DNA of 8,900 nucleotides, from assembly GCA_016938395.1 (NCBI GenBank), contig JAFGUS010000063.1, positions 1-8,900 on the forward strand. The letters are read 5' to 3'. This document shows, piece after piece, positions 1 to 6,413 of this stretch. Under the pieces are notes generated by a model. The model searched no databases. It was not told the DNA's origin and saw only the letters and a list, made by a program, of their open reading frames with translations. Source of the DNA: Coriobacteriia bacterium. Lineage in GTDB: Bacteria; Actinomycetota; Coriobacteriia; Anaerosomatales; Anaerosomataceae. Each line of letters opens with the position of its first letter. Within the stretch, counting starts at the first letter, position 1. The position numbers and the translations under genes were made by a program.

Positions 1-276
1 AGGCTCCATACGAGACACCCGCGGGCCGTCGGCCGCACGAGCATCAAGTACGTGCTGCCGGCGTGGTGTCCGGATATGTCGTATGCGGATCTCGCGATCG
101 CCGACGGGCAGACGGCGAGCGCCCGCTACCTGCGTGTGCTGCGCGGCCAGACCACAGGGGCCGAGGCCGAGCAGGTGCTCGACGATCTCACCGAGTACTG
201 CGGCCTCGACACGCACGCGATGGTCCGTCTGCTCGATGAGATCAGGCGGCGGGCGGCGTCCGGCGCGGACGGCTGA
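1..276 (+). CDS. DUF2779 domain protein, C-terminal fragment
   Basis: The reading frame is open at the left edge, so only the last 91 residues are visible; the GTG at 52 is an internal valine, not the start. The residues resemble the end of DUF2779 domains: a G-R-x-S-I-K-Y-V-L-P-A segment, then CPDMSYADLAIADG, and near the end an E-Y-C-G-L-D-T-H-A-M-V-R-L-L block. In this family, as I recall it, an RNase H/DnaQ-like exonuclease fold is often joined to an N-terminal Cas4-like PD-(D/E)XK nuclease; the YC-x-x-DT motif would be the last acidic site of the exonuclease fold. The role is unknown and no substrate can be inferred. The nuclease half, if present, lies outside the window. It ends 26 bases before the next gene and is probably transcribed separately from it. 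The family call is good; the function is open. Confidence 0.8.
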   Translation, partial: RLHTRHPRAVGRTSIKYVLPAWCPDMSYADLAIADGQTASARYLRVLRGQTTGAEAEQVLDDLTEYCGLDTHAMVRLLDEIRRRAASGADG

Positions 277-290
277 CGCCGAGCACCTGC

Positions 291-296
291 TATGCT
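291..296 (+). promoter_or_regulatory. possible -10 element of a leaderless promoter
   Basis: TATGCT fits the TANNNT -10 pattern and ends six bases before the ATG at 303, while no Shine-Dalgarno lies between. This spacing would put the transcript start at or next to the A of the start codon, the leaderless arrangement common in actinobacteria. No convincing -35 element is visible. Weak evidence from one short motif. Confidence 0.35.
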
Positions 297-302
297 GCGC
301 GC

Positions 303-683
303 ATGGACACCATCACGCTCGTCTCGACCATCCTTATCACGCTCGCGCTCGTGTTCTACACCCTCGGCGTATGGGCGGAGCGGATCGCGCACTACCTCAA
401 GCCGTGGCACGTAGCTGCGTTCTGGACCGGCTTCGTGTTCGACACGACAGGCACCATTGCGATGGACCTCATCGAGCCGGGTGTGGACTGGCTGAGTGCG
501 CACACGATCACGGGACAGCTCGCACTCTGGTTGATGCTCGGCCACGCGATCTGGGCGACCATCACCGTCCGGCGCGGCACCGATGAGGCGCGTACCGGTT
601 TCCACCGCTACAGCCTGCTCGTCTGGCTGTTCTGGCTCGTGCCCTACATCGGCGGCATGCTCCTCGGCATGGGCGTGATCTAG
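303..683 (+). CDS. HsmA/TIGR03987-family four-helix membrane protein
   Basis: A 126-residue integral membrane protein with four predicted helices at about residues 5-24, 36-54, 67-88 and 101-123. The pattern matches the TIGR03987 (HsmA) family: KPWH at 33-36, FDTTGT at 46-51, GHAIWA at 80-85 and FHRYSL at 100-105 followed by W-L-V-P-Y and a glycine-rich last helix; the length is normal. The named member, HsmA of Clostridioides difficile, is, as I recall, a heme-binding membrane protein made under control of a MarR-type regulator (HsmR) and protective against heme and oxidative stress. No such regulator is visible here. His36, His81 and His101 are conserved-looking and sit at or near helix ends, so they are candidate heme ligands (inference). 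The ATG at 303 has no Shine-Dalgarno and is probably leaderless. The next gene starts 29 bases downstream, so co-transcription is likely. Family call good, heme role inferred. Confidence 0.8.
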   Translation: MDTITLVSTILITLALVFYTLGVWAERIAHYLKPWHVAAFWTGFVFDTTGTIAMDLIEPGVDWLSAHTITGQLALWLMLGHAIWATITVRRGTDEARTGFHRYSLLVWLFWLVPYIGGMLLGMGVI

Positions 684-712
684 CGCCGGCGGCGCGGTCT
701 GGAGGCTGACCT

Positions 713-1183
713 ATGGCAGAACGCTCATTCTGGCGGGAGCAGACGCCGTCACTCGGCGTCGCGCTGGGCAACGTGTTCGCCATCGGCATCGGCATGGGAG
801 TGCCGGTCTTCGCCATCCTGCTCGCGCTTCCGGTGGGGTGGTGGCTCGGCACACGCTACGCGGCAGCCGAGCCCACCGTTCGCGCCGCACTCCGCTCGCT
901 CGTGCTTGCGGCGGCGGGTCTGGCGGCGGTGAGCTTCGTTGTGCTGCTCGTCGTTTGGGGACCACATGTCCCGAAGGCGTTCGATCCGGCTGTCGACGCC
1001 GCCTCGTACGGCATCCCGCTGATCCTCTACACGTCGCAGGCGTCGATGATCGGGTGGTTCGTGCTCATGCTCGTCATCTCCCCGGTCGCGCAGTTCATGG
1101 CGGTCGTGAGCACCGGTGCGGTTGCGATGCTCGCGCGGTCGTTGCGGTCCCATGACGCGCTCGAAGGGGACGCGGCAGGATGA
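713..1183 (+). CDS. small polytopic membrane protein, unrecognised
   Basis: A 156-residue hydrophobic protein I cannot place in a family. Hydrophobic segments lie at about residues 17-46 (long and glycine-rich, possibly a hairpin), 60-83, 99-120 and 121-142. A short polar N-terminus (AERSFWREQTPS) comes first and an acidic tail (EGDAAG) ends it. The start is supported by GGAGG at 701-705, seven bases before the ATG. The last codons overlap the next gene as ATGA (1180-1183), so translation of the CheB-type enzyme is probably coupled to this gene. The pairing hints at a shared pathway, but nothing in the sequence shows receptor, transporter or enzyme motifs, so no function is assigned. Confidence 0.8.
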   Translation: MAERSFWREQTPSLGVALGNVFAIGIGMGVPVFAILLALPVGWWLGTRYAAAEPTVRAALRSLVLAAAGLAAVSFVVLLVVWGPHVPKAFDPAVDAASYGIPLILYTSQASMIGWFVLMLVISPVAQFMAVVSTGAVAMLARSLRSHDALEGDAAG

Positions 1184-1803
1184 CCGGCGGCAACCCCGGC
1201 ACGCCGCTCGGCGGCTTCGTAGTGGGCGCGGTGGTCATCGGTGCGTCCACCGGCGGCCCGCGGGTTGTCGAGGGCATCCTGCGCGATCTGCCCGCCGACT
1301 TCCCCGCGCCGGTCGCTGTCTGCCAGCACATGCCGCACGGCTTCACCGCGAAGTGGGCCGAGCGCCTCGACGGACTCTGTCGGCTGCGCGTGAAGGAGGC
1401 CGAGGACGGCGAGCCGTTCCGCCGCGGGACCGTCTACATCGGTGCCATCGGGCGCCACCTGCGCTTCCGCCGCGATGGCCGCACCGCGCGCATCCGGCTG
1501 GATGCCGACTTCGCCGACGCGCTCTTCGTGCCGTCGATCGACTACATGATGTCCTCTGCGGCCGACACGTTCCGGAGCGGCACACTCGCGGTGCTTCTGA
1601 CCGGCATCGGTTCTGACGGTGCGCTCGGGATGCTCGCGGTGCGGCGGGCCGGTGGCTACACGCTCATCGAGCGGCCCGAGTCGGCGACTGCGGCGAGCAT
1701 GCCGGCTTCGGCAGCCGAGCTCGATGCGGCGGTGGAGGCTGTGCGTGCCGAGGATATGGCATCGGTCATCCTGAAGCGCGCGCGGGGTGAGATTGGGCTG
1801 TAG
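1180..1803 (+). CDS. stand-alone CheB-type protein-glutamate methylesterase
   Basis: A 207-residue protein consisting of a CheB catalytic domain only. The family hydrolyses glutamate methyl esters (and can deamidate glutamines) on chemoreceptors in the cytoplasm. The catalytic triad is visible: Ser23 in VIGASTGGP, His50 in CQHMPHGF and Asp146 in LTGIGSDGALGM. V-P-S-I-D at 117-121 matches the family's usual R-P-S-V-D. The conventional A-P-G before the conserved His region reads A-I-G at 89-91, a minor deviation. The N-terminal receiver domain of chemotaxis CheB (roughly 140 residues plus linker) is missing, and only about 20 residues precede the catalytic core, so activity cannot be controlled by CheA phosphorylation of this polypeptide. 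No CheR, MCP or CheA gene is in the window. The ATG overlaps the upstream stop; GAAGGGGA at 1163-1170 is a plausible ribosome binding site. Family call strong; the methylated target is unknown, and a non-chemotaxis role is possible. Confidence 0.93.
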   Translation: MTGGNPGTPLGGFVVGAVVIGASTGGPRVVEGILRDLPADFPAPVAVCQHMPHGFTAKWAERLDGLCRLRVKEAEDGEPFRRGTVYIGAIGRHLRFRRDGRTARIRLDADFADALFVPSIDYMMSSAADTFRSGTLAVLLTGIGSDGALGMLAVRRAGGYTLIERPESATAASMPASAAELDAAVEAVRAEDMASVILKRARGEIGL

Positions 1804-1837
1804 GGCGCCCACATCCGGGCCCTCCGTGCCGCGGCAC
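1803..1837. terminator. short palindromes in convergent gap, weak terminator candidate
   Basis: Two perfect palindromes lie between the convergent stop codons: GGGCGCCC (1803-1810) and GTGCCGCGGCAC (1826-1837, a four-pair stem with a CGCG loop, or more if dimerised). Neither is followed by a T tract on either strand, so classical intrinsic termination is not supported. They may slow polymerases from both directions or be chance in GC-rich DNA. Confidence 0.25.
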
Positions 1838-1861
1838 CGTGCGTGATCGTCGGGATGCGAC

Positions 1862-4243
1862 TTACTCGGCGGTGCGTGCGTGGGCGAGGGCGTCCGCAAA
1901 CACGGCGGTGATGAGGTCCTGCTCGGCGGCGTTCTCGTTGGTGAACGCGTGCCAGACGAGGTTGTATCCGATCCAGTACACGCGCCCCTCGCCGACCTCC
2001 TGCACGGCGATCAACGGTCGGTCTCCTACTGTCGCGAGGGTTCGGAGGTCGGAGTTCCCCGGCAGCGCCGTGTAGTCCGCGCCGAACCATCTGCCGCCAT
2101 CGGCATCGACAAACCGCGCGGCCCTGATGGAGCCGAGATCCGGCTGGATGGCGACGAGCTCGGCTCCCACCTGTATGGTGGCGCCCGGATCGAGCGGGGC
2201 GCGCCGCATGACCGTCTCGAACATCACCGTATCCTGCAGGTTGAACGGGCCGTTGCCGAGGTTGGCCGAGGCATCCACTACGATGGAGCCCCCCTCTGCG
2301 ACGTACTCGTAGAGCGCCGCCTCGCCGGCCGTGCGGTCGTGCCACCTGACACCGTAGACGGCCACGGCGTCGAACGCGGCAAGCGCATCGGCCGACATCG
2401 CGTCGAGGAACACCATCCTTCCCCACTCCTGCGGGCCCTGGTCGCCGGTGAGGTAGAACGTGTAGCCGGTAACCTGCTCGAGGTAGTTGTCCCACGCCTT
2501 GCCGAGATACAGCACGCGGGGGAGCGTGTCCGGTGCGTCGGTGGTGCGCGTGAGCACGCTCGCGCCCTCCGCGGTCATGCCGACTGCGTACCCGTGGTAG
2601 GCGTCATCGTGAATGGTCACGTAGTAGTCGGCCACGTTCTTGTCGAGCGAGTGCTGGAATGCCGTCGCCTCCTCGAATCGCTGCATCGCCTTGACGGGGA
2701 TCCGGGCGTACCATGCGGTGATCGGCCAGAGCTCGGAGAGCACAGTCGCGTCTTCGATGCCCGGCTGCTCTCTCAGGTACGCGGACGTTTCCCGCGCGGC
2801 GATCGTCCACACGTCCGGCGGCTGAGCTGCCGTTTCGGCCATAGCGATCCCCATCGCGGGCACGAGGAAGAGCGCCAGGGCAGCCGGAGCGGCATAGCGG
2901 GCGACGAGGCGAAGCGCTTGTGCGTCGGATCGGGGCGACCGACCGGCAGGCATCGCCTGCGCCGTCGTCTCCGGTGTCCGTTCGGCGGCGCCGAGCGTGC
3001 GCTGGATGTCTGTGACAAAGGTCCGGAATCCCTGGAGAATCAGGAACACGATGGGGGGCGCCATCGTGATCACGTAGCGCGGAACCTGGATGCGCTCGTG
3101 TCCGTGGAAGTCGAAGTAGGCGAGCAGCCACGCCGCGATGACAGCACTCAGCGCGTCCGCGGCCGTCAGTCGACGGCCCGTGGGTGTGTCCTCGGTGGTG
3201 CCGATCGCGCTCCAGAGCCCGACGATTGCGATCGGGATGGTGATCTGGCGCACGACGAGGCCGCCTCCGAGCAGCTGCGCGAGGACTGCCGGGACACACG
3301 CGAACAGCCCGAGCACGATTCGCGGGATCTTCGGCCTACGGTTCTGCAGGTGGGTCACAACACCCAGGCCGAGGCCGAGCGTCGCAATCATGAGAACGAG
3401 CAGCACCGCCAGGCCGACACGCTCTCCACCGAGGAACGTCGGTAGTGATCTGACGAGCCACTCCGCCGCGGGATCCGGCGTGAACTGTCCCGTAGGCGCG
3501 CTGAAGTCCTCGTACATCCCGAAAGCCACCAGGAAGGGGAAGAGCACGTCTCCGAATCGATCGGCGTAGAAGCGCGCTCCGGGTAGCACGTAGGCCGAGA
3601 TGGCTAACAGCAGCCCACCGCCGATGTACTTGGCCTGGTAGAAAGGCTTCCAGCGGAACACGACCCAGACCAACACGGGGAAAGCGATGAGGATTGCCGT
3701 GTACCGCGTCATCAGCGCTGCGGTGAACAGAGGTCCGGCAAGCAGATACCACGCGGGGTGGTCCTCGGTTGCCTTGATGCACGCCCAGATCAACCACATC
3801 GAGAGCGATACCGAGAAGAAGTCCGTGTACCCTACCCCGAGGTACTGCCACAGGGGTTGTACGGCAAGCAGGAGCAGCGCGCCGACGGCTGCCAGGACCG
3901 GCTCGAAGCGTCTGCGCGCGATCAGATAGAACGCGATCAGGCCGCCGAGAGAAGCGAGACCATCCACCCACTGGATTACCGATTCGTGGAGCGGGAACCC
4001 GATCGAGAACAGCGCAGCCGTTACGAGCGAGAGGACCGGGGGTCTGTGGAGCTCCGAGTAGCCGAAGCTCTCGCCAGCGAATTCGGCGGCGTTCGCGAGG
4101 AACGCGAACGTGTCCCAGTATGGGCCGATGCGCATCTGCTGGCCGACCTTGTAGGCGATGAGTGCTGCAGCAACGACGACCATGAGGGCGAACACGACCG
4201 CCCCGAATCTCGTGGGGCGGTCGGGACGTGCTAGAAGCGACAT
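1862..4243 (-). CDS. GT-C-fold membrane glycosyltransferase with C-terminal GATase1-like domain
   Basis: A 793-residue protein. Residues 1-468 are polytopic, with about a dozen hydrophobic helices, and look like a PMT/ArnT-type GT-C transferase, which moves sugars from a polyprenyl-phosphate donor outside the membrane. The first loop after helix 1 carries PYWDTFAFLANA, with Asp44 as the candidate catalytic acid, then HRPP at 66-69; YTDFF at 139-143, MTRYT at 178-182 and PRYVITMAPP at 388-397 also fit this class. From about residue 470 a soluble region of some 320 residues follows. Its last 175 residues resemble a class I glutamine-amidotransferase-like (ThuA/DUF4350-type) fold: AVYGVRW, then L-Y-E-Y-V-A-E-G-G-S-I-V-V-D (644-657), and a closing G-R-V-Y-W-I-G-Y-N. 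No catalytic Cys is obvious, so it may bind rather than cleave. The ATG directly follows the upstream stop (TAGATG) with GGAGGAG seven bases before. It may correspond to the XrtG-associated glycosyltransferase family TIGR03766, which I cannot verify. Fold class fairly sure; substrate unknown. Confidence 0.8.
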   Translation of the reverse strand: MSLLARPDRPTRFGAVVFALMVVVAAALIAYKVGQQMRIGPYWDTFAFLANAAEFAGESFGYSELHRPPVLSLVTAALFSIGFPLHESVIQWVDGLASLGGLIAFYLIARRRFEPVLAAVGALLLLAVQPLWQYLGVGYTDFFSVSLSMWLIWACIKATEDHPAWYLLAGPLFTAALMTRYTAILIAFPVLVWVVFRWKPFYQAKYIGGGLLLAISAYVLPGARFYADRFGDVLFPFLVAFGMYEDFSAPTGQFTPDPAAEWLVRSLPTFLGGERVGLAVLLVLMIATLGLGLGVVTHLQNRRPKIPRIVLGLFACVPAVLAQLLGGGLVVRQITIPIAIVGLWSAIGTTEDTPTGRRLTAADALSAVIAAWLLAYFDFHGHERIQVPRYVITMAPPIVFLILQGFRTFVTDIQRTLGAAERTPETTAQAMPAGRSPRSDAQALRLVARYAAPAALALFLVPAMGIAMAETAAQPPDVWTIAARETSAYLREQPGIEDATVLSELWPITAWYARIPVKAMQRFEEATAFQHSLDKNVADYYVTIHDDAYHGYAVGMTAEGASVLTRTTDAPDTLPRVLYLGKAWDNYLEQVTGYTFYLTGDQGPQEWGRMVFLDAMSADALAAFDAVAVYGVRWHDRTAGEAALYEYVAEGGSIVVDASANLGNGPFNLQDTVMFETVMRRAPLDPGATIQVGAELVAIQPDLGSIRAARFVDADGGRWFGADYTALPGNSDLRTLATVGDRPLIAVQEVGEGRVYWIGYNLVWHAFTNENAAEQDLITAVFADALAHARTAE

Positions 4244-5815
4244 CTACCCGCTCCTCCGCATCGTGTCGAACCACCGCACGATGAGTGTGTACGCGAAGAG
4301 CAGGGGCACGACGATCGAAGTGGCCATACGCACAGCTCGCAGCCACGACACTGCGAAGGCGCCGAGCATGCCGCTCGCAATCTCGACCGACCTCAGCCGA
4401 AGTCGCCGGAGATCGCTGGCGGTCTGCTGCACGGGCCCCTGCATCGTCCACTGCTGCTCCTCGGTGAGCGTAACCAGGAAACCCGAGAAGCGGAAGTGGA
4501 AGACCGCGAAGCGGTAGATGGGCAGCCCGGCGAGCGCCCATATGCTGCGTTCGATGCGGTTCTTGGTGTGTTCGTCGGCAAGTGAGAACACGGCCAGCGT
4601 ATTGACGATCTCGAGACCCAGGTAGAACAGGTACATGCCGAGCGCGGCGACGGCAACGACGCGCATCGGGTAGCCGATCAGGGGGAAGAAGAGCAGCAAG
4701 GGTGCCCAGATGAGGCGCGGGAACGCGAGCGTGTGATCGAAGACGAGCATCTTCGGCAGGGCGAACCGGCCGAGGCGGCCGTGCTTCTCGGTGCCGATCA
4801 GGTCCTCGTGGATGCCGCAGACTTCGAGCTGACCGCGCGCCCACCGGACGCGCTGCGCGTACAGACCGTCCCATTCAACGACCGGCTCGAGGTAGACCTT
4901 CGCGTCGTCGATGAACCCGATCTGCACGCCGCGGCGGTGGAGTTCGAAGGTGAGCAGAGTGTCCTCGGATACGGTAGTGTTTTCGTAGCCTATGCCGCCC
5001 TCGAGCACCTCGCGGCGGAACGCCGAGCACGCGCCGGCGAGCGTGTACATGGTGTTCGAGAGCGACTGCGCACGACGGCCGAGATCGAACGATGCGAGGT
5101 ACTCCAGGAACTGCGAGCGCGCGAGGAAGCTCTGGACCGGCCCGAGCCTCATCGTCTCGATGTCGCCATTTTCGTCGAGGACGAGGTTGCCGTTGCCGTC
5201 GCGCGCCTCGAGCATCTCCCAGTCGATCTCGATATTGCCGGTGGCCGCACCCATCTCGGGCCGGCGGATGAACGCGCACGCGATTGCGCGAACGGCGCCC
5301 GGCGCGAGGATGACGTCGCTGTCGATGTTGATGACGATATCGCCCGTGCTCGCCGCGATACCGGCGTTGAGCGCGTGCGCCTTGCCCTGGTGGCCGTTCT
5401 TGATCAGAGCGAGCGTGCCTTTGAACGGGCCCACCGTGATCGGCGTGCCGCGCAGCAGGAACGTGCCGTTGCCGGTCCCGTCGTAGACGTGGTTTCCGTT
5501 GAGGTGTTCCTCGACTCGCTCGGCGGTGTCGTCGGTGGAGCCGTCGTCTACCACGATGATCTCGAGCCGGTTGTGCGGGTAGTCCTGCGCTTTGACCGAG
5601 TTGAGGCACCGGTCGATGACCGCCGCCTCGTTGTGCGCCGGGACGATGACGCTTACCGTGGGCAGCTCGTCGTCGGTACACGGCGCCTCGCGCGCGAGTT
5701 CGCGCCGGCGCGCCGAAACGCGGATGAGCCGGGCGATCGCCTCGGCGCCATCGACGAGGACCGGCGTGATCAGCCAGACGCCCCAGATGAGCAGGAATGC
5801 CCAGATGCTATCCAT
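4244..5815 (-). CDS. exosortase-G-associated family 2 glycosyltransferase
   Basis: A 523-residue membrane glycosyltransferase with one N-terminal helix (4-21), a GT-A catalytic domain (about 52-345) and several C-terminal helices (about 365-411, 425-449, 498-516). Motifs in order: VSVIVPAHNE (54-63), VVDDGSTDDT (88-97), KAHALNAGI (145-153), the metal-binding DSD (165-167), the acidic VSED (282-285) and QRVRWARGQL (321-330), the Q-x-x-R-W signature of processive cellulose/hyaluronan synthase-type enzymes. FLARSQFLEYLASFDLGRRA and T-L-A-G-A-C-S-A-F-R-R-E match the TIGR03111 family that accompanies XrtG, as I recall it. It probably uses a nucleotide sugar in the cytoplasm to make a lipid-linked sugar or a polymer. 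Two inserts (about 104-135 and 203-222, the latter rich in Gly, Asn and Asp) enlarge the domain. The ATG at 5815 overlaps the exosortase stop by eight bases and has a ribosome binding site; a start further upstream would add 64 residues of non-native composition. Sugar and acceptor unknown. Confidence 0.92.
   Translation of the reverse strand: MDSIWAFLLIWGVWLITPVLVDGAEAIARLIRVSARRRELAREAPCTDDELPTVSVIVPAHNEAAVIDRCLNSVKAQDYPHNRLEIIVVDDGSTDDTAERVEEHLNGNHVYDGTGNGTFLLRGTPITVGPFKGTLALIKNGHQGKAHALNAGIAASTGDIVINIDSDVILAPGAVRAIACAFIRRPEMGAATGNIEIDWEMLEARDGNGNLVLDENGDIETMRLGPVQSFLARSQFLEYLASFDLGRRAQSLSNTMYTLAGACSAFRREVLEGGIGYENTTVSEDTLLTFELHRRGVQIGFIDDAKVYLEPVVEWDGLYAQRVRWARGQLEVCGIHEDLIGTEKHGRLGRFALPKMLVFDHTLAFPRLIWAPLLLFFPLIGYPMRVVAVAALGMYLFYLGLEIVNTLAVFSLADEHTKNRIERSIWALAGLPIYRFAVFHFRFSGFLVTLTEEQQWTMQGPVQQTASDLRRLRLRSVEIASGMLGAFAVSWLRAVRMATSIVVPLLFAYTLIVRWFDTMRRSG
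4251..4257 (-). promoter_or_regulatory. ribosome binding site of the GT-C gene
   Basis: GGAGGAG lies seven bases upstream of the ATG at 4243, inside the last codons of the glycosyltransferase gene, whose TAG directly abuts this ATG. It supports translational coupling of the two transferases. Confidence 0.75.
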
Positions 5816-6413
5816 CGGCGGGCTCCCCGGCGAGATCGCGGCCGATGCGCGCCACGGTGGGGCGCGTGACGAGCCACCAGTAGAGAGCCACGGTGCCGAT
5901 GAAGAACAGGATGCGGCCGAACACGGCGTGTGCGGCAAACACCCACGACGTACCGAACGCATTGATGAGCGCGACGATGAGCATGATGCGCGCGATGTTG
6001 ATGACATAGGTGACGGCCGTGCCGACGATCGCGGTCGTCACCTTCCTGCCTGCGCTGAAGGCGGGATAGAACACGACCAGGCCGATGATGGCGGACATCT
6101 CGAGCAGCGCGGAGCACTCGATGCCGACGTCGAAGACCGCCCATCCCGTGTGGTTGGGGATAGCGAGCCCCGTCTCGCCGATCAGCGAGAGCGCGATCCC
6201 ACTCGCCCCGGCCAGTCCCACGGTCTGCCGGGCCTCGAGCGCCTCAAGCATCGTGTCGGCGCCGAAGGTCGACGCCCAGAACAGCACGACCAGCACGAAG
6301 CCCAGACCGCCGGTGAGGTAGAAGAGCAGCCACCGCCGGCTGCGGCGAAGCAGGAACACCACTGCGGCCCACGCGACCGTCCCGAGGACGAGCCAGAGCA
6401 GATCGATGCTCAC
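5808..6413 (-). CDS. xrtG: XrtG-type exosortase
   Basis: A 201-residue polytopic membrane protein of the exosortase/archaeosortase family, transpeptidase-like enzymes that cut a C-terminal membrane-anchored sorting signal on the outer side of the cytoplasmic membrane. The three expected catalytic residues are present in order: Cys100 in FDVGIECSALLEM, Arg142 in YVINIARIMLIVAL and His162 in FAAHAVFGRILFF. The E-C-S-x-x-E-M and A-H-x-x-x-G-R-I-x-F contexts match the Gram-positive XrtG group (TIGR03110) better than the proteobacterial XrtA group, and the short length fits too. The usual C-S-G reads C-S-A here. The GTG start overlaps the upstream surface-protein stop as GTGA, with GGAGGTGA six bases before it. 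The gene lies between its likely substrate and a TIGR03111-like glycosyltransferase. The exosortase call is strong; the G subtype rests on remembered motifs and context. Confidence 0.9.
   Translation of the reverse strand: MSIDLLWLVLGTVAWAAVVFLLRRSRRWLLFYLTGGLGFVLVVLFWASTFGADTMLEALEARQTVGLAGASGIALSLIGETGLAIPNHTGWAVFDVGIECSALLEMSAIIGLVVFYPAFSAGRKVTTAIVGTAVTYVINIARIMLIVALINAFGTSWVFAAHAVFGRILFFIGTVALYWWLVTRPTVARIGRDLAGEPADG
5823..5828 (-). promoter_or_regulatory. ribosome binding site deciding the glycosyltransferase start
   Basis: GGGGAG lies seven bases upstream of the ATG at 5815, within the end of the exosortase gene. It supports this start over the in-frame ATG at 6007, which would overlap the exosortase by 200 bases. 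Confidence 0.7.

Noticed and set aside
1..276. Link to CRISPR through a Cas4-like nuclease
   Set aside because: DUF2779 proteins may carry a Cas4-like domain, but no repeat-spacer array or cas gene is visible in the window.
1880..3445. 521-codon plus-strand frame
   Set aside because: It lies antisense to the GT-C gene, its translation is rich in Arg, Gly, Asp and Glu with no motif or helix pattern, and long antisense frames are expected in GC-rich coding DNA.
3336..4874. 512-codon minus-strand frame crossing two genes
   Set aside because: It spans the junction of the two glycosyltransferases in another frame and is Arg/His/Pro-rich without recognisable domains; a shadow of the real genes.
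4733..5869. 378-codon plus-strand frame
   Set aside because: Antisense to the family 2 glycosyltransferase, whose motifs are complete; the composition is typical of a shadow frame.
5816..6007. 64-codon N-terminal extension of the family 2 glycosyltransferase
   Set aside because: The added residues are Ser/Arg/Pro/Cys-rich and encoded within the exosortase gene; the ATG at 5815 has a ribosome binding site and begins with the expected helix.
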